Below are positions 42,489 to 51,400 of a stretch of 64,000 nt of DNA, in pieces. The translations under genes were made by a program, and so were the position numbers. The notes under the pieces are model-generated. The model was given only the letters and a program-made list of their open reading frames with translations, had not been told where the DNA came from and did not search any database. The DNA is taken from contig NZ_MKZO01000075.1 of the NCBI RefSeq assembly GCF_001941965.1, forward strand, positions 176,534-240,533, given 5' to 3'. Source of the DNA: Pseudomonas putida (GTDB lineage Bacteria > Pseudomonadota > Gammaproteobacteria > Pseudomonadales > Pseudomonadaceae). Position 1 is the first letter of the stretch; each line of letters starts with the position of its first letter.

Positions 42489-43946
42489 CTATGGCTGGGG
42501 TGCCTGGTCGGCTGGCTTGTCCTTGTTGACCCCCGGTACATGCAGGTTGCCCTCGGCGACCTGGCCTTCCAGCTGAGGCTGGGTCACCCAGGTGAGGATG
42601 TCGTAGTAGCGGCGGATGTTGGCGACGAAATGCACCGGCTCGCCGCCGCGGGCGTAGCCGTACTTGGTCTTGCTGTACCACTTCTTCTGCGCCAGGCGCG
42701 GCAGCATCTTCTTCACGTCCAGCCACTTGTTCGGGTTCAGGCCCTCGCGTTCGGCCAGCTTGCGCGCGTCGTCCAGGTGTCCGCCGCCGACGTTATAGGC
42801 GGCCAGGGCGAACCAGGTGCGGTCCGGCTCCTTGATCGAGTCGTCCAGCTGCTCCTTCACGTACATGAAGTACTTGGCGCCGCCGCGGATGCTCTGCACC
42901 GGGTCAAGCCGGTTGGATACACCCATGGCCTGGGCGGTGCGCTGGGTCAGCATCATCAGGCCGCGCACGCCGGTCTTGGAGGTGACTTCCGGTTGCCACA
43001 TGGATTCCTGGTAACCGATAGCGGCCAGCAGGCGCCAGTCCACCTGTTCCTGCTTGGCGTAGGTGCGGAAGTGCTTCTCGAAGCGTGGCAGGCGTTCCTG
43101 CAGGTGCTGGGCGAAGGTATAGGCGCCGACGTAGCCGAGTACGTCGACATGCCCGTAGTAGCGGTCCTTCAGGCGTTGCAGGGTGCCGTTCTTCTCGACC
43201 TTGTCGAGGAAGGCGTTGATCTCGTTGAGCAGGCTGTTGTCTTCGCCGGCGGCCACGGCCCAGCGCTGGTCGCGGGCATCGCCGAGGTCGAAGGCGACGC
43301 GCACGTTGGGGAAGTACACCTGGTTCATCGCCAGTTCGTTGGAGTCCACCAGGGTCAGGTCGATCTGGCCTTCGTCGACCATGCGCAGCAGGTCGACCAC
43401 TTCCACTTGGTCGGATTCTTCGTATTCCAGGCCGGGATACTGCTTCTTCAGCTCGGCCAGCTGCTCGGCGTGGCTGCTGCCCTTGAGCACCAGGATGCGC
43501 TTGCCGACCAGACCGGCGGCATTGGTCGGCCGGGTCTTGCCGTTGCGATAGATGATCTGCGGGGTGACTTCCAGATACGGATGGGAGAAGCGCGCCTGGG
43601 CCTTGCGCTGCTCGCTGCTGACCAGGCCGGCGGCGGCCAGTACCGGGCCGTTGGGCTGGCCAAGCTGGCTGAAGATATCGTCGAGGTTGTCGGCGGTCTC
43701 GATCTGCAGCTTGACCCCGAGATCGTCAGCGAAACGCTTGACCAGCTCGTATTCGAAGCCGGTTTCGCCGTTGCGGTCCTGGAAGTAGGTGGCCGGACTG
43801 TTGCGGGTTATCACCCGCAATACGCCATCCTCCTTGATGCGTTCAAGGGTGCTGGGTTTTTCAACGCAGGCACCGAGCATCAGGAAGAGTCCTAGTGCGA
43901 TGAGCCATTGGGCGCACCGCTGGCGCAGAACAGAGTGGGCAGACAT
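42489..43946 (-). CDS. mltF: Membrane-bound lytic murein transglycosylase F
   Basis: 485 aa. N-terminal signal with lipobox-like LMLGAC, so the protein is probably a lipoprotein. Residues about 35-270 form an amino-acid-binding-protein-like regulatory domain (LRVITRNSPATYFQDRNGET; GFEYELVKRFADDLGVKLQI). The C-terminal SLT domain has the catalytic Glu in IGYQESMWQPEVTSKTGVRG and LMMLTQRTAQAMGV. It cleaves peptidoglycan glycan strands to 1,6-anhydro products. The start at 43946 (MSAHSVLRQRC) gives a normal signal peptide; a longer frame to 43991 does not. Divergent from purL. Confidence 0.95.
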   Translation of the reverse strand: MSAHSVLRQRCAQWLIALGLFLMLGACVEKPSTLERIKEDGVLRVITRNSPATYFQDRNGETGFEYELVKRFADDLGVKLQIETADNLDDIFSQLGQPNGPVLAAAGLVSSEQRKAQARFSHPYLEVTPQIIYRNGKTRPTNAAGLVGKRILVLKGSSHAEQLAELKKQYPGLEYEESDQVEVVDLLRMVDEGQIDLTLVDSNELAMNQVYFPNVRVAFDLGDARDQRWAVAAGEDNSLLNEINAFLDKVEKNGTLQRLKDRYYGHVDVLGYVGAYTFAQHLQERLPRFEKHFRTYAKQEQVDWRLLAAIGYQESMWQPEVTSKTGVRGLMMLTQRTAQAMGVSNRLDPVQSIRGGAKYFMYVKEQLDDSIKEPDRTWFALAAYNVGGGHLDDARKLAEREGLNPNKWLDVKKMLPRLAQKKWYSKTKYGYARGGEPVHFVANIRRYYDILTWVTQPQLEGQVAEGNLHVPGVNKDKPADQAPQP

Positions 43947-44193
43947 AAGGTGCAGTATACGCAAAGGGCTTGCCGTGCCATATCTCGACAACTGCTGGCT
44001 TGTCTGCTATCGCGGCGTTGTGCTTGCGACTTTTCAGCGCACTTTGACCCTTATATGAAAGCTCCGACACCCCTGGAATGCACCTGCCGACATGCGGACG
44101 GCTGCCGATGCAGCGTTTCGGGTGCCTCGCGCAACGGTTTAGGCTAGAATGCACGGCCTCCAAGCACACCCCCTTCTTGAGGCTGTCCCGACG

Positions 44194-47100
44194 ATGTTGA
44201 TCCTGCGCGGCGCTCCTGCCCTTTCTGCCTTTCGCCACGGTAAATTACTCGAGCAACTGAGCCAGAAAGTCCCCGCTGTTAATGGTTTGTACGCTGAATT
44301 CGCTCATTTCGCCGAAGTTGATGGCGATCTGACCGCCGAGCAACAGCAAGTGCTCGCGCGCCTGCTCAAGTACGGCCCGAGCGTCCCGGTGCAGGAGCCA
44401 ACTGGTCGCCTGTTCCTGGTCATGCCGCGTTTCGGCACCATCTCGCCCTGGTCGAGCAAGGCCAGCGACATCGCCCACAACTGCGGCCTGGAAGTCGTTC
44501 GTCGCCTGGAGCGCGGCATCGCCTACTACGTCGCCGGTGAACTGAGCGACGCCGACGCCGCCAGCGTCGCCGAGCTGCTGCACGACCGCATGACCCAGAT
44601 CGTGCTGGGCAAGCTGGAAGAGGCCGCCGGCCTGTTCAGCCACGCCGAGCCCAAGCCGCTGACCGCCGTGGACATCCTCGGTGGCGGTCGCGCCGCGCTG
44701 GAAACGGCCAACGTCGAGCTGGGCCTGGCCCTGGCCGAAGACGAGATCGACTACCTGGTCAACGCCTTCCAGGGCCTCAAGCGCAACCCCCACGACATCG
44801 AACTGATGATGTTCGCCCAGGCCAACTCCGAGCACTGCCGCCACAAGATCTTCAACGCCAGTTGGGATATCGACGGCCAGAGCCAGGAAAAAAGCCTGTT
44901 TGGCATGATCAAGAACACCTACCAGATGCACAGCGAAGGCGTCCTGTCCGCGTACAAGGACAACGCCTCGGTGATCGTCGGTTCCGTGGCCGGGCGCTTC
45001 TTCCCGAACCCTGATACCCGCCAGTACGGCGCGGTGCAGGAGCCGGTGCACATCCTGATGAAGGTCGAGACCCACAACCACCCGACCGCCATCGCGCCAT
45101 TCCCGGGGGCCTCCACCGGCTCCGGCGGCGAGATCCGCGACGAAGGCGCCACCGGTCGCGGCGCCAAGCCGAAAGCCGGCCTGACCGGCTTCACCGTGTC
45201 CAACCTGCGTATCCCGGGCTTCGAACAGCCGTGGGAGAAACCGTACGGCAAGCCCGAGCGCATCGTCGACGCGCTGGACATCATGATCGAAGGCCCGCTG
45301 GGCGGCGCCGCGTTCAACAACGAATTCGGCCGTCCGGCCCTGACCGGCTACTTCCGTACCTTCGAACAGTCCATCAGCACCCCTCACGGCGACGAAGTGC
45401 GCGGCTACCACAAGCCGATCATGCTCGCCGGCGGCATGGGCAACATCCGCGAAGAGCACGTGCAGAAAGGTGAAATCACCGTCGGCGCCAAGCTGATCGT
45501 CCTCGGCGGCCCGGCCATGCTGATCGGCCTGGGCGGCGGCGCAGCCTCGTCCATGGCCACCGGCGCCAGCTCCGCCGACCTGGACTTCGCTTCCGTACAG
45601 CGGGAAAACCCGGAAATGGAACGCCGCTGCCAGGAGGTCATCGACCGCTGCTGGCAACTGGGCGACAAGAACCCGATCGCCTTCATCCATGACGTCGGCG
45701 CCGGCGGTATCTCCAACGCCTTCCCGGAACTGGTCAACGACGGCGGCCGTGGCGGTCGCTTCGAACTGCGCAACGTGCCGAACGACGAGCCGGGCATGGC
45801 CCCGCACGAAATCTGGAGCAACGAGTCCCAGGAGCGTTACGTGCTGGCCGTCAGCGCGGTCGACTTCGAGCGCTTCCAGGCCATCTGCGAGCGCGAGCGC
45901 TGCCCGTTCGCGGTGGTCGGCGAAGCCACCGCAGAGCCGCAACTGACCGTGACCGACAGCCACTTCGGCAACACCCCGGTGGACATGCCGCTGGAAGTGC
46001 TGCTGGGCAAGCCGCCGCGCATGCACCGTTCGGTCACCCGCGAAGCCGAGCAGGGCGATGATTTCGACCCGTCGAAGCTGGAACTGGCCGACTCCATCGA
46101 GCGCGTCCTGCGTCACCCGGCCGTGGCCAGCAAGAGCTTCCTGATCACCATCGGCGACCGCACCATCACCGGCCTGGTCGCCCGTGACCAGATGGTCGGC
46201 CCATGGCAGGTCCCGGTCGCCGACTGCGCCGTCACCGCCACCAGCTTCGACGTCTACACCGGCGAATCCATGGCGATGGGCGAGCGCACCCCGCTGGCCC
46301 TGCTGGACGCCCCGGCCTCCGGCCGCATGGCGATCGGCGAGACCCTGACCAACATGGCCGCCTCGCGCATCGAGAAGCTGTCCGACATCAAGCTGTCGGC
46401 CAACTGGATGTCCGCTGCCGGCCACCCGGGTGAAGACGCCCGCCTGTACGACACCGTCAAGGCCGTGGGCATGGAACTCTGCCCTGAGCTGGGCCTGACC
46501 ATTCCGGTGGGCAAGGACTCCATGTCCATGAAGACCCGCTGGAGCGACGAAGGCGCGGAGAAGACCGTTACCTCGCCGCTGTCGCTGATCGTCACCGGCT
46601 TCGCCCCGGTCACCGACATCCGCAAGACCCTGACTCCAGAGCTGCGCATGGACAAGGGCGAGACCGACCTGATCCTGATCGACCTGGGTCGCGGACAGAA
46701 CCGCATGGGCGCCTCGATCCTCGCCCAGACCCACGGCAAGCTGGGCGCCCAGGCCCCGGACGTCGACGACGCCGAAGACCTGAAAGCCTTCTTCGCAGTG
46801 ATCCAGGGCCTCAACGCCGACGGTCACCTGCTGGCCTACCACGACCGTTCCGACGGCGGCCTGCTGGTCAGCGCCCTGGAAATGGCCTTCGCCGGCCACT
46901 GCGGTCTGAACCTGACCCTCGACACCCTGGCTGACAGCCGTGAGGAAGTCGCTGCCGTGCTGTTCAACGAAGAGCTGGGCGCGGTGATCCAGGTTCGCCA
47001 GGACGCTACTCCGGACGTGCTGGCGCAGTTCAGCGCCGCCGGCCTGGGCGACTGCGTCGCGGTGATCGGCAAGCCGGTCAATAACGGCGAAGTGGCCATC

Positions 47101-48090
47101 AGCCTCAACGGCGAGATGCTCTTCGACGGCGACCGCCGCCTGCTGCAACGCGTCTGGGCCGAGACCAGCTACCAGATCCAGCGCCTGCGCGACAACGCCC
47201 AGTGTGCCGACCAGGAATTCGACCTGCTGCTGGAAGAGGACAACCCGGGCCTGAGCGTCAAGCTGGGCTTCGACGTCAACCAGGACATCGCCGCGCCTTA
47301 CATCAAGAAGGGCGTGCGTCCACAGGTTGCCGTACTGCGCGAGCAGGGCGTCAACGGCCAGGTGGAAATGGCGGCAGCCTTCGACCGTGCCGGCTTCAAC
47401 GCCATCGACGTGCACATGAGCGATATCCTCGCCGGCCGCGTCGACCTCAACGAGTTCAAGGGCCTGGTGGCCTGCGGTGGCTTCTCCTACGGTGACGTCC
47501 TTGGCGCAGGTGAAGGCTGGGCCAAGTCGGCGTTGTTCAACGCCCGTGCCCGCGACGCCTTCCAGGGCTTCTTCGAGCGTGCCGACAGCTTCGCCCTCGG
47601 CGTGTGCAACGGTTGCCAGATGATGTCTAACCTGCACGAGCTGATCCCGGGTACCGAGTACTGGCCGCACTTCGTGCGCAACCGCTCCGAGCAGTTCGAG
47701 GCGCGGGTGGCGATGGTCCAGGTCCAGGAGTCCAACTCGATCTTCCTGCAGGGCATGGCCGGTTCGCGCATGCCGATCGCCATCGCCCACGGCGAAGGCC
47801 ATGCCGAGTTCTCCAGCGAGGAAGCCCTGCTCGAAGCCGACCTGTCCGGCTGCGTGGCCCTGCGCTTCGTCGACAACCACGGCAAGGTCACCGAGAGCTA
47901 CCCGGCCAACCCGAACGGCTCGCCGCGCGGGATCACCGGCCTCACCAGCCGCGACGGTCGCGTCACCATCATGATGCCGCACCCTGAGCGGGTCTTCCGT
48001 GCCGTGCAGAACTCCTGGCGTCCGGATGACTGGAACGAAGATGCTGGCTGGATGCGCATGTTCCGCAACGCGCGGGCCTGGGTGAACTGA
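44194..48090 (+). CDS. purL: Phosphoribosylformylglycinamidine synthase
   Basis: Fourth step of purine synthesis: FGAR plus glutamine and ATP to FGAM. 1298 aa, the large single-chain form. Features in order: the N-terminal PurS-like region, FGAM synthase domains (VETHNHPTAIAPFPGASTGS; HDVGAGGISNAFPELVNDGG), and a C-terminal class I glutamine amidotransferase with nucleophile Cys in LGVCNGCQMMSNL and His in AHGEGHAEF. The start at 44194 (MLILRGAPALS) is the family start; an upstream in-frame ATG at 44149 would add 15 atypical residues. TAGAAT at 44145-44150 could be its -10. A YqfO-like gene begins 2 bases after the stop. Confidence 0.97.
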   Translation: MLILRGAPALSAFRHGKLLEQLSQKVPAVNGLYAEFAHFAEVDGDLTAEQQQVLARLLKYGPSVPVQEPTGRLFLVMPRFGTISPWSSKASDIAHNCGLEVVRRLERGIAYYVAGELSDADAASVAELLHDRMTQIVLGKLEEAAGLFSHAEPKPLTAVDILGGGRAALETANVELGLALAEDEIDYLVNAFQGLKRNPHDIELMMFAQANSEHCRHKIFNASWDIDGQSQEKSLFGMIKNTYQMHSEGVLSAYKDNASVIVGSVAGRFFPNPDTRQYGAVQEPVHILMKVETHNHPTAIAPFPGASTGSGGEIRDEGATGRGAKPKAGLTGFTVSNLRIPGFEQPWEKPYGKPERIVDALDIMIEGPLGGAAFNNEFGRPALTGYFRTFEQSISTPHGDEVRGYHKPIMLAGGMGNIREEHVQKGEITVGAKLIVLGGPAMLIGLGGGAASSMATGASSADLDFASVQRENPEMERRCQEVIDRCWQLGDKNPIAFIHDVGAGGISNAFPELVNDGGRGGRFELRNVPNDEPGMAPHEIWSNESQERYVLAVSAVDFERFQAICERERCPFAVVGEATAEPQLTVTDSHFGNTPVDMPLEVLLGKPPRMHRSVTREAEQGDDFDPSKLELADSIERVLRHPAVASKSFLITIGDRTITGLVARDQMVGPWQVPVADCAVTATSFDVYTGESMAMGERTPLALLDAPASGRMAIGETLTNMAASRIEKLSDIKLSANWMSAAGHPGEDARLYDTVKAVGMELCPELGLTIPVGKDSMSMKTRWSDEGAEKTVTSPLSLIVTGFAPVTDIRKTLTPELRMDKGETDLILIDLGRGQNRMGASILAQTHGKLGAQAPDVDDAEDLKAFFAVIQGLNADGHLLAYHDRSDGGLLVSALEMAFAGHCGLNLTLDTLADSREEVAAVLFNEELGAVIQVRQDATPDVLAQFSAAGLGDCVAVIGKPVNNGEVAISLNGEMLFDGDRRLLQRVWAETSYQIQRLRDNAQCADQEFDLLLEEDNPGLSVKLGFDVNQDIAAPYIKKGVRPQVAVLREQGVNGQVEMAAAFDRAGFNAIDVHMSDILAGRVDLNEFKGLVACGGFSYGDVLGAGEGWAKSALFNARARDAFQGFFERADSFALGVCNGCQMMSNLHELIPGTEYWPHFVRNRSEQFEARVAMVQVQESNSIFLQGMAGSRMPIAIAHGEGHAEFSSEEALLEADLSGCVALRFVDNHGKVTESYPANPNGSPRGITGLTSRDGRVTIMMPHPERVFRAVQNSWRPDDWNEDAGWMRMFRNARAWVN

Positions 48091-48092
48091 GT

Positions 48093-48404
48093 TTGTACAA
48101 ACTCGCGTTCTTCGTTCCGCCGAGCCACCTCGACACGGTCAAGCAGGCCGTGTTCGAGGCGGGCGGCGGGCGGATCGGCGACTACGATTCCTGTGCCTGG
48201 CAAGTGCTGGGCCAGGGCCAGTTCCGCCCGCTGGACGGCGCAACGCCGTTTATCGGGCAGAGCGGAGTGGTCGAGTCGGTGGAGGAGTGGCGGGTGGAGC
48301 TGGTGGTGGCGGACGAACTGATTCATCAGGTCGTTGCGGCGCTGAAGCAGAGCCATCCCTATGAAACCCCGGCCTATGAGGCTTGGAAGCTCGCCGATAT
48401 CTAG
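48093..48404 (+). CDS. YqfO/NIF3-type small protein
   Basis: 103 aa, matches the PII/CutA-like domain that is inserted in NIF3 (DUF34, YqfO) proteins but here stands alone: MYKLAFFVPPSHLDTVKQAV, AGGGRIGDYDSCAW and HPYETPAYEAWKLADI are conserved features. The only sensible start is TTG (48093), 2 bases after the purL stop with no clear ribosome-binding site, so its translation probably depends on ribosomes finishing purL. Function unproven; the domain type suggests a small ligand- or metal-binding trimer. Confidence 0.88.
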   Translation: MYKLAFFVPPSHLDTVKQAVFEAGGGRIGDYDSCAWQVLGQGQFRPLDGATPFIGQSGVVESVEEWRVELVVADELIHQVVAALKQSHPYETPAYEAWKLADI

Positions 48405-48417
48405 AACCTGAACACCG

Positions 48418-48498
48418 AACCTGTGGGAGCTGGCTTGCCAGCGATAGCTTTAGTGAATTCACCATAGCTATCGCTGGCAAGCCAGCTCCCACAGGGTT
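48418..48498. repeat. REP inverted pair between YqfO-like gene and tpsA
   Basis: Opposed REP cores with arms about 48418-48450 and 48466-48498, each extended by GATAGCT. The right arm runs into the stop codon of the convergent large exoprotein gene, so the pair may act as terminator for both. Confidence 0.86.
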
Positions 48499-51400
48499 TA
48501 GTGTTGTCCCTTCTGGCTGGTTACATTCGAACCTACGCTAACCTCCCGATCATGCCCCCCGGTCCTGAACAGCCCCAGGTCCACCGAAGCATCCCCATCC
48601 TCCAGCCCCATCGCACTTTCCTTGTAGGTCTTCACCAGATCCTCCCCCAGCTCCACCGGGGCATTGGACAGATTGGTCCCCACCACCCGCCGGTAATCCC
48701 GCCCGCTCAGGGTTTCCTTGCTGACTTGCCCGCTGCCCAGTTCGACCTCGCCCTTCGGCGCCCGCAGATCCGCACCTTTCAGGCGCACATCACCGGCGAC
48801 CTCCAGATCGATCCCGTCCCGGCCGACCAGCCGGCTCGGCTCGGCAACGCTGTCGAGCTTGCGATGGTCCACCTTCAGGTCCAGGGTCGGTGAAAAGCCC
48901 GGATCGACCTTCTGCACCGCCGACCCGACGCTCTTCTCCGCCTTGGCGCCCAGCGGCCCGCTGAACGACTTCACCGCATTGAGATAGCCCTGGGGATTCT
49001 TCTCCTGGCTCAGCCGCGCATCCACATCGATTTTCAGGCCGTTGACCCTATCCATCTGGCTCGCCACCAGCAGGTCGCCGCCGATCTGGCCGTCGATGCG
49101 CCCGGCGTTCACGCGCACGCCCTTGAGCTGCATATCGTTGAGGCTGTCGAGGCTGAGCCGTTGCCCGGTCAGCTCGCTGTTGAGATGGCGCAGGCTGTCC
49201 AGTTGGTCCAGGGCGACCTGTGCCCGGCCATGCAGGGCCTGCTTGTTGTCGGCCTTGACCTCGGCCGGCGTCCTGGAGAACCCGGCACCGACCGTGAGCT
49301 TGAGATTGTCGCGTTTCTCGAGGTTCTGCCCCGACTCGACCAGGACCCCACCGTTCTCCGCCGAGACGATGATCTCCTTGGCCGAGGCCTTGACCCCTTG
49401 CTGGTGAATGGCCTGCTCGCTGCTGTCCTGGCTGTTGAAGGTCAGGGTGTTTTCTGCCGTCAGGGCTGCCCCGGTGGCGGTGCTGCTGGTTTCATCCACC
49501 CGCCCCGTCTCGAAGTGCCCGCCCAGCCCGCCACCGTGGCCGGGGTCGGCTTTCTTGACCTGCACTTCGCCGCCGCCACCGATATTGCTGCCGGTCGCCC
49601 GATGGGTGTCCGTGGCGGCCAGCACCTTCAGTGGGCCTTGGGCATCAAGGATGATATCCGCAGGCTTGGCCTTCGGATCACCAATACGCGTACCTACCAG
49701 CGTCATCTCGCCAGCGGATTTCAACTGCACCACGCCCTGCGCATCGATACTGCCGACCCGCGCCTGGCTGTCGCTGCTGTCGAGCTGCTGGTGGTCTAGA
49801 TAGCCACGCAGCTCCAGGGCGCTGCCGCCCGGTGTGTTGCCGGCCTTGACCCAGCCGCTGCCGTCGGTCTGGCGCAGGCTGTGGGACTGACGGTCATTGG
49901 CCTGGGCGAAGGTCAGGTCGCCACCGGCGTCGACGGTTACCGCACCCTTGCCGCCATTGAACGCGGTGCCTTCATAGGCCCCGTCGCTGCCCAGTTGAAC
50001 CTGGATGCCTTGCTGGCCATAGAGGCTGCCGGGGCGCGCGGTGATGCTTTCCCGGGTGCTGTCGAGGGCGCCGCCCTTGCCGGACAGGCGTAGGGTGATG
50101 TCCTTGCCGGTGGCGGTTTCCACCCGCGTAGCGCCGCTGACATCCAGGCGCTTGACCGTTTCCCGTGTGCTGTCCTGGGCCGCCGCGAATTGATGGTCCT
50201 GCGCATCGATCCGCACCTGGCCGTTGCTGGCGTTGTACCGGGTGCCGGTGTCGTTCAGGGTGTCGGCCTTGACCTGGATGGCGCCGGCGCCCAGTTCGCT
50301 GACCATGGCCGTTTCCGTGCGGCGGGTTTGCTGGCGGTTGAGGTGGTCCAGCGACACGTCCACGCCCAGCGTCGGCGGGGCCAGGGCATCTTCCACCGAG
50401 CCTTGCTGGAAGCGCGCGGCCTCATTGCCGGTCACCAGGTTCTCGATCGGCCGGGTCAGGTCGCGGACCTCCAGGCTCAGGCCGGCGCGGCCGCTCCAGT
50501 CCTGGTTGCCTTCACGCACCTCGTGAACCTTGGCGGTCGCGCGGTTCTCCACCTGCTGGGCGTCCACCAGCAGCGTGCCACCGGCCTCGGCCTTGGCCGC
50601 CTCATTGACCAGCGCCGGCGTCTTGATGCGGATATCGCCCGGAGCCTTCAGCTCGCTGGAGAGCGGGTCCAGATTGATTTCCTCGCGGGTCTGCCGCTGA
50701 TGGAAACCCTCGGGACCACTGCCGATGCGGTCCATGCCGCCGGTCACGCCGATACCGCCGCCAAAGCGCGTGTCGCTGCTCTTGCGGGCCTGCTGATTGC
50801 TCTGCGCGCCAAGGCTGACCTGTTGGCCATCGATCACGATAGCGCCCTGGCTGGCCGTGAGCTTCGAACTGTCGATGGCCACCGAGGCGTTGCCGTCGAT
50901 CGCGATGGTGCCGGCGTTCAGCTGGCTGGGCGTCAGGGTGGTGGTGCTGTCGCTGCTGTCCTGTTGGGTCAGTTGGTAGCCAGCCGCCGCCCGGTACTGT
51001 TTCGACCCTGGTTTGCCATCCGCGGCCTGCTGGGTCTCGCCGGCATTGGCGTAGAAACCGCGCGCTGATTCCTGGCGGGTGTCGACGCGGGCTTCGCTGG
51101 CGGCGCTGACACTCACGTCCTTCGCTGCCTCCAGTTTCAGCTCGCCGCCGGCCTGCAGTTTTGCGCCGATCACTTTCAGCTCATCGGCGCTGGCCAGGCG
51201 CAGGTTGCTGTCGGAGGCGACGTCGCTGACCAGCACCGAGTTGCCACTCTGCTGGCGCTCGCTGCCGTTCTTGACCAGGCCGAAGACCTTGCTGTCGCTG
51301 TGCTGGGTGTTGCGCGCCGAGGTGTCATAGGCAGGTTCGACGTTGAGCGCCGCCTTCTGGCTGACCAGCAGGGCGTCGTCCTTGCTGGCGATGCGGCTGC

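Noticed and set aside
44245..47982. 1245-codon open frame antisense to purL
   Set aside because: Mirror frame of a strongly biased GC-rich gene; sequence is rich in Val/Gly/His/Ala low-complexity runs typical of antisense translation.
48498..49200. Possible CDI toxin domain at the end of the exoprotein
   Set aside because: Sequence continues as repeat helix to the stop, with no VENN-type motif and no immunity-like gene downstream.
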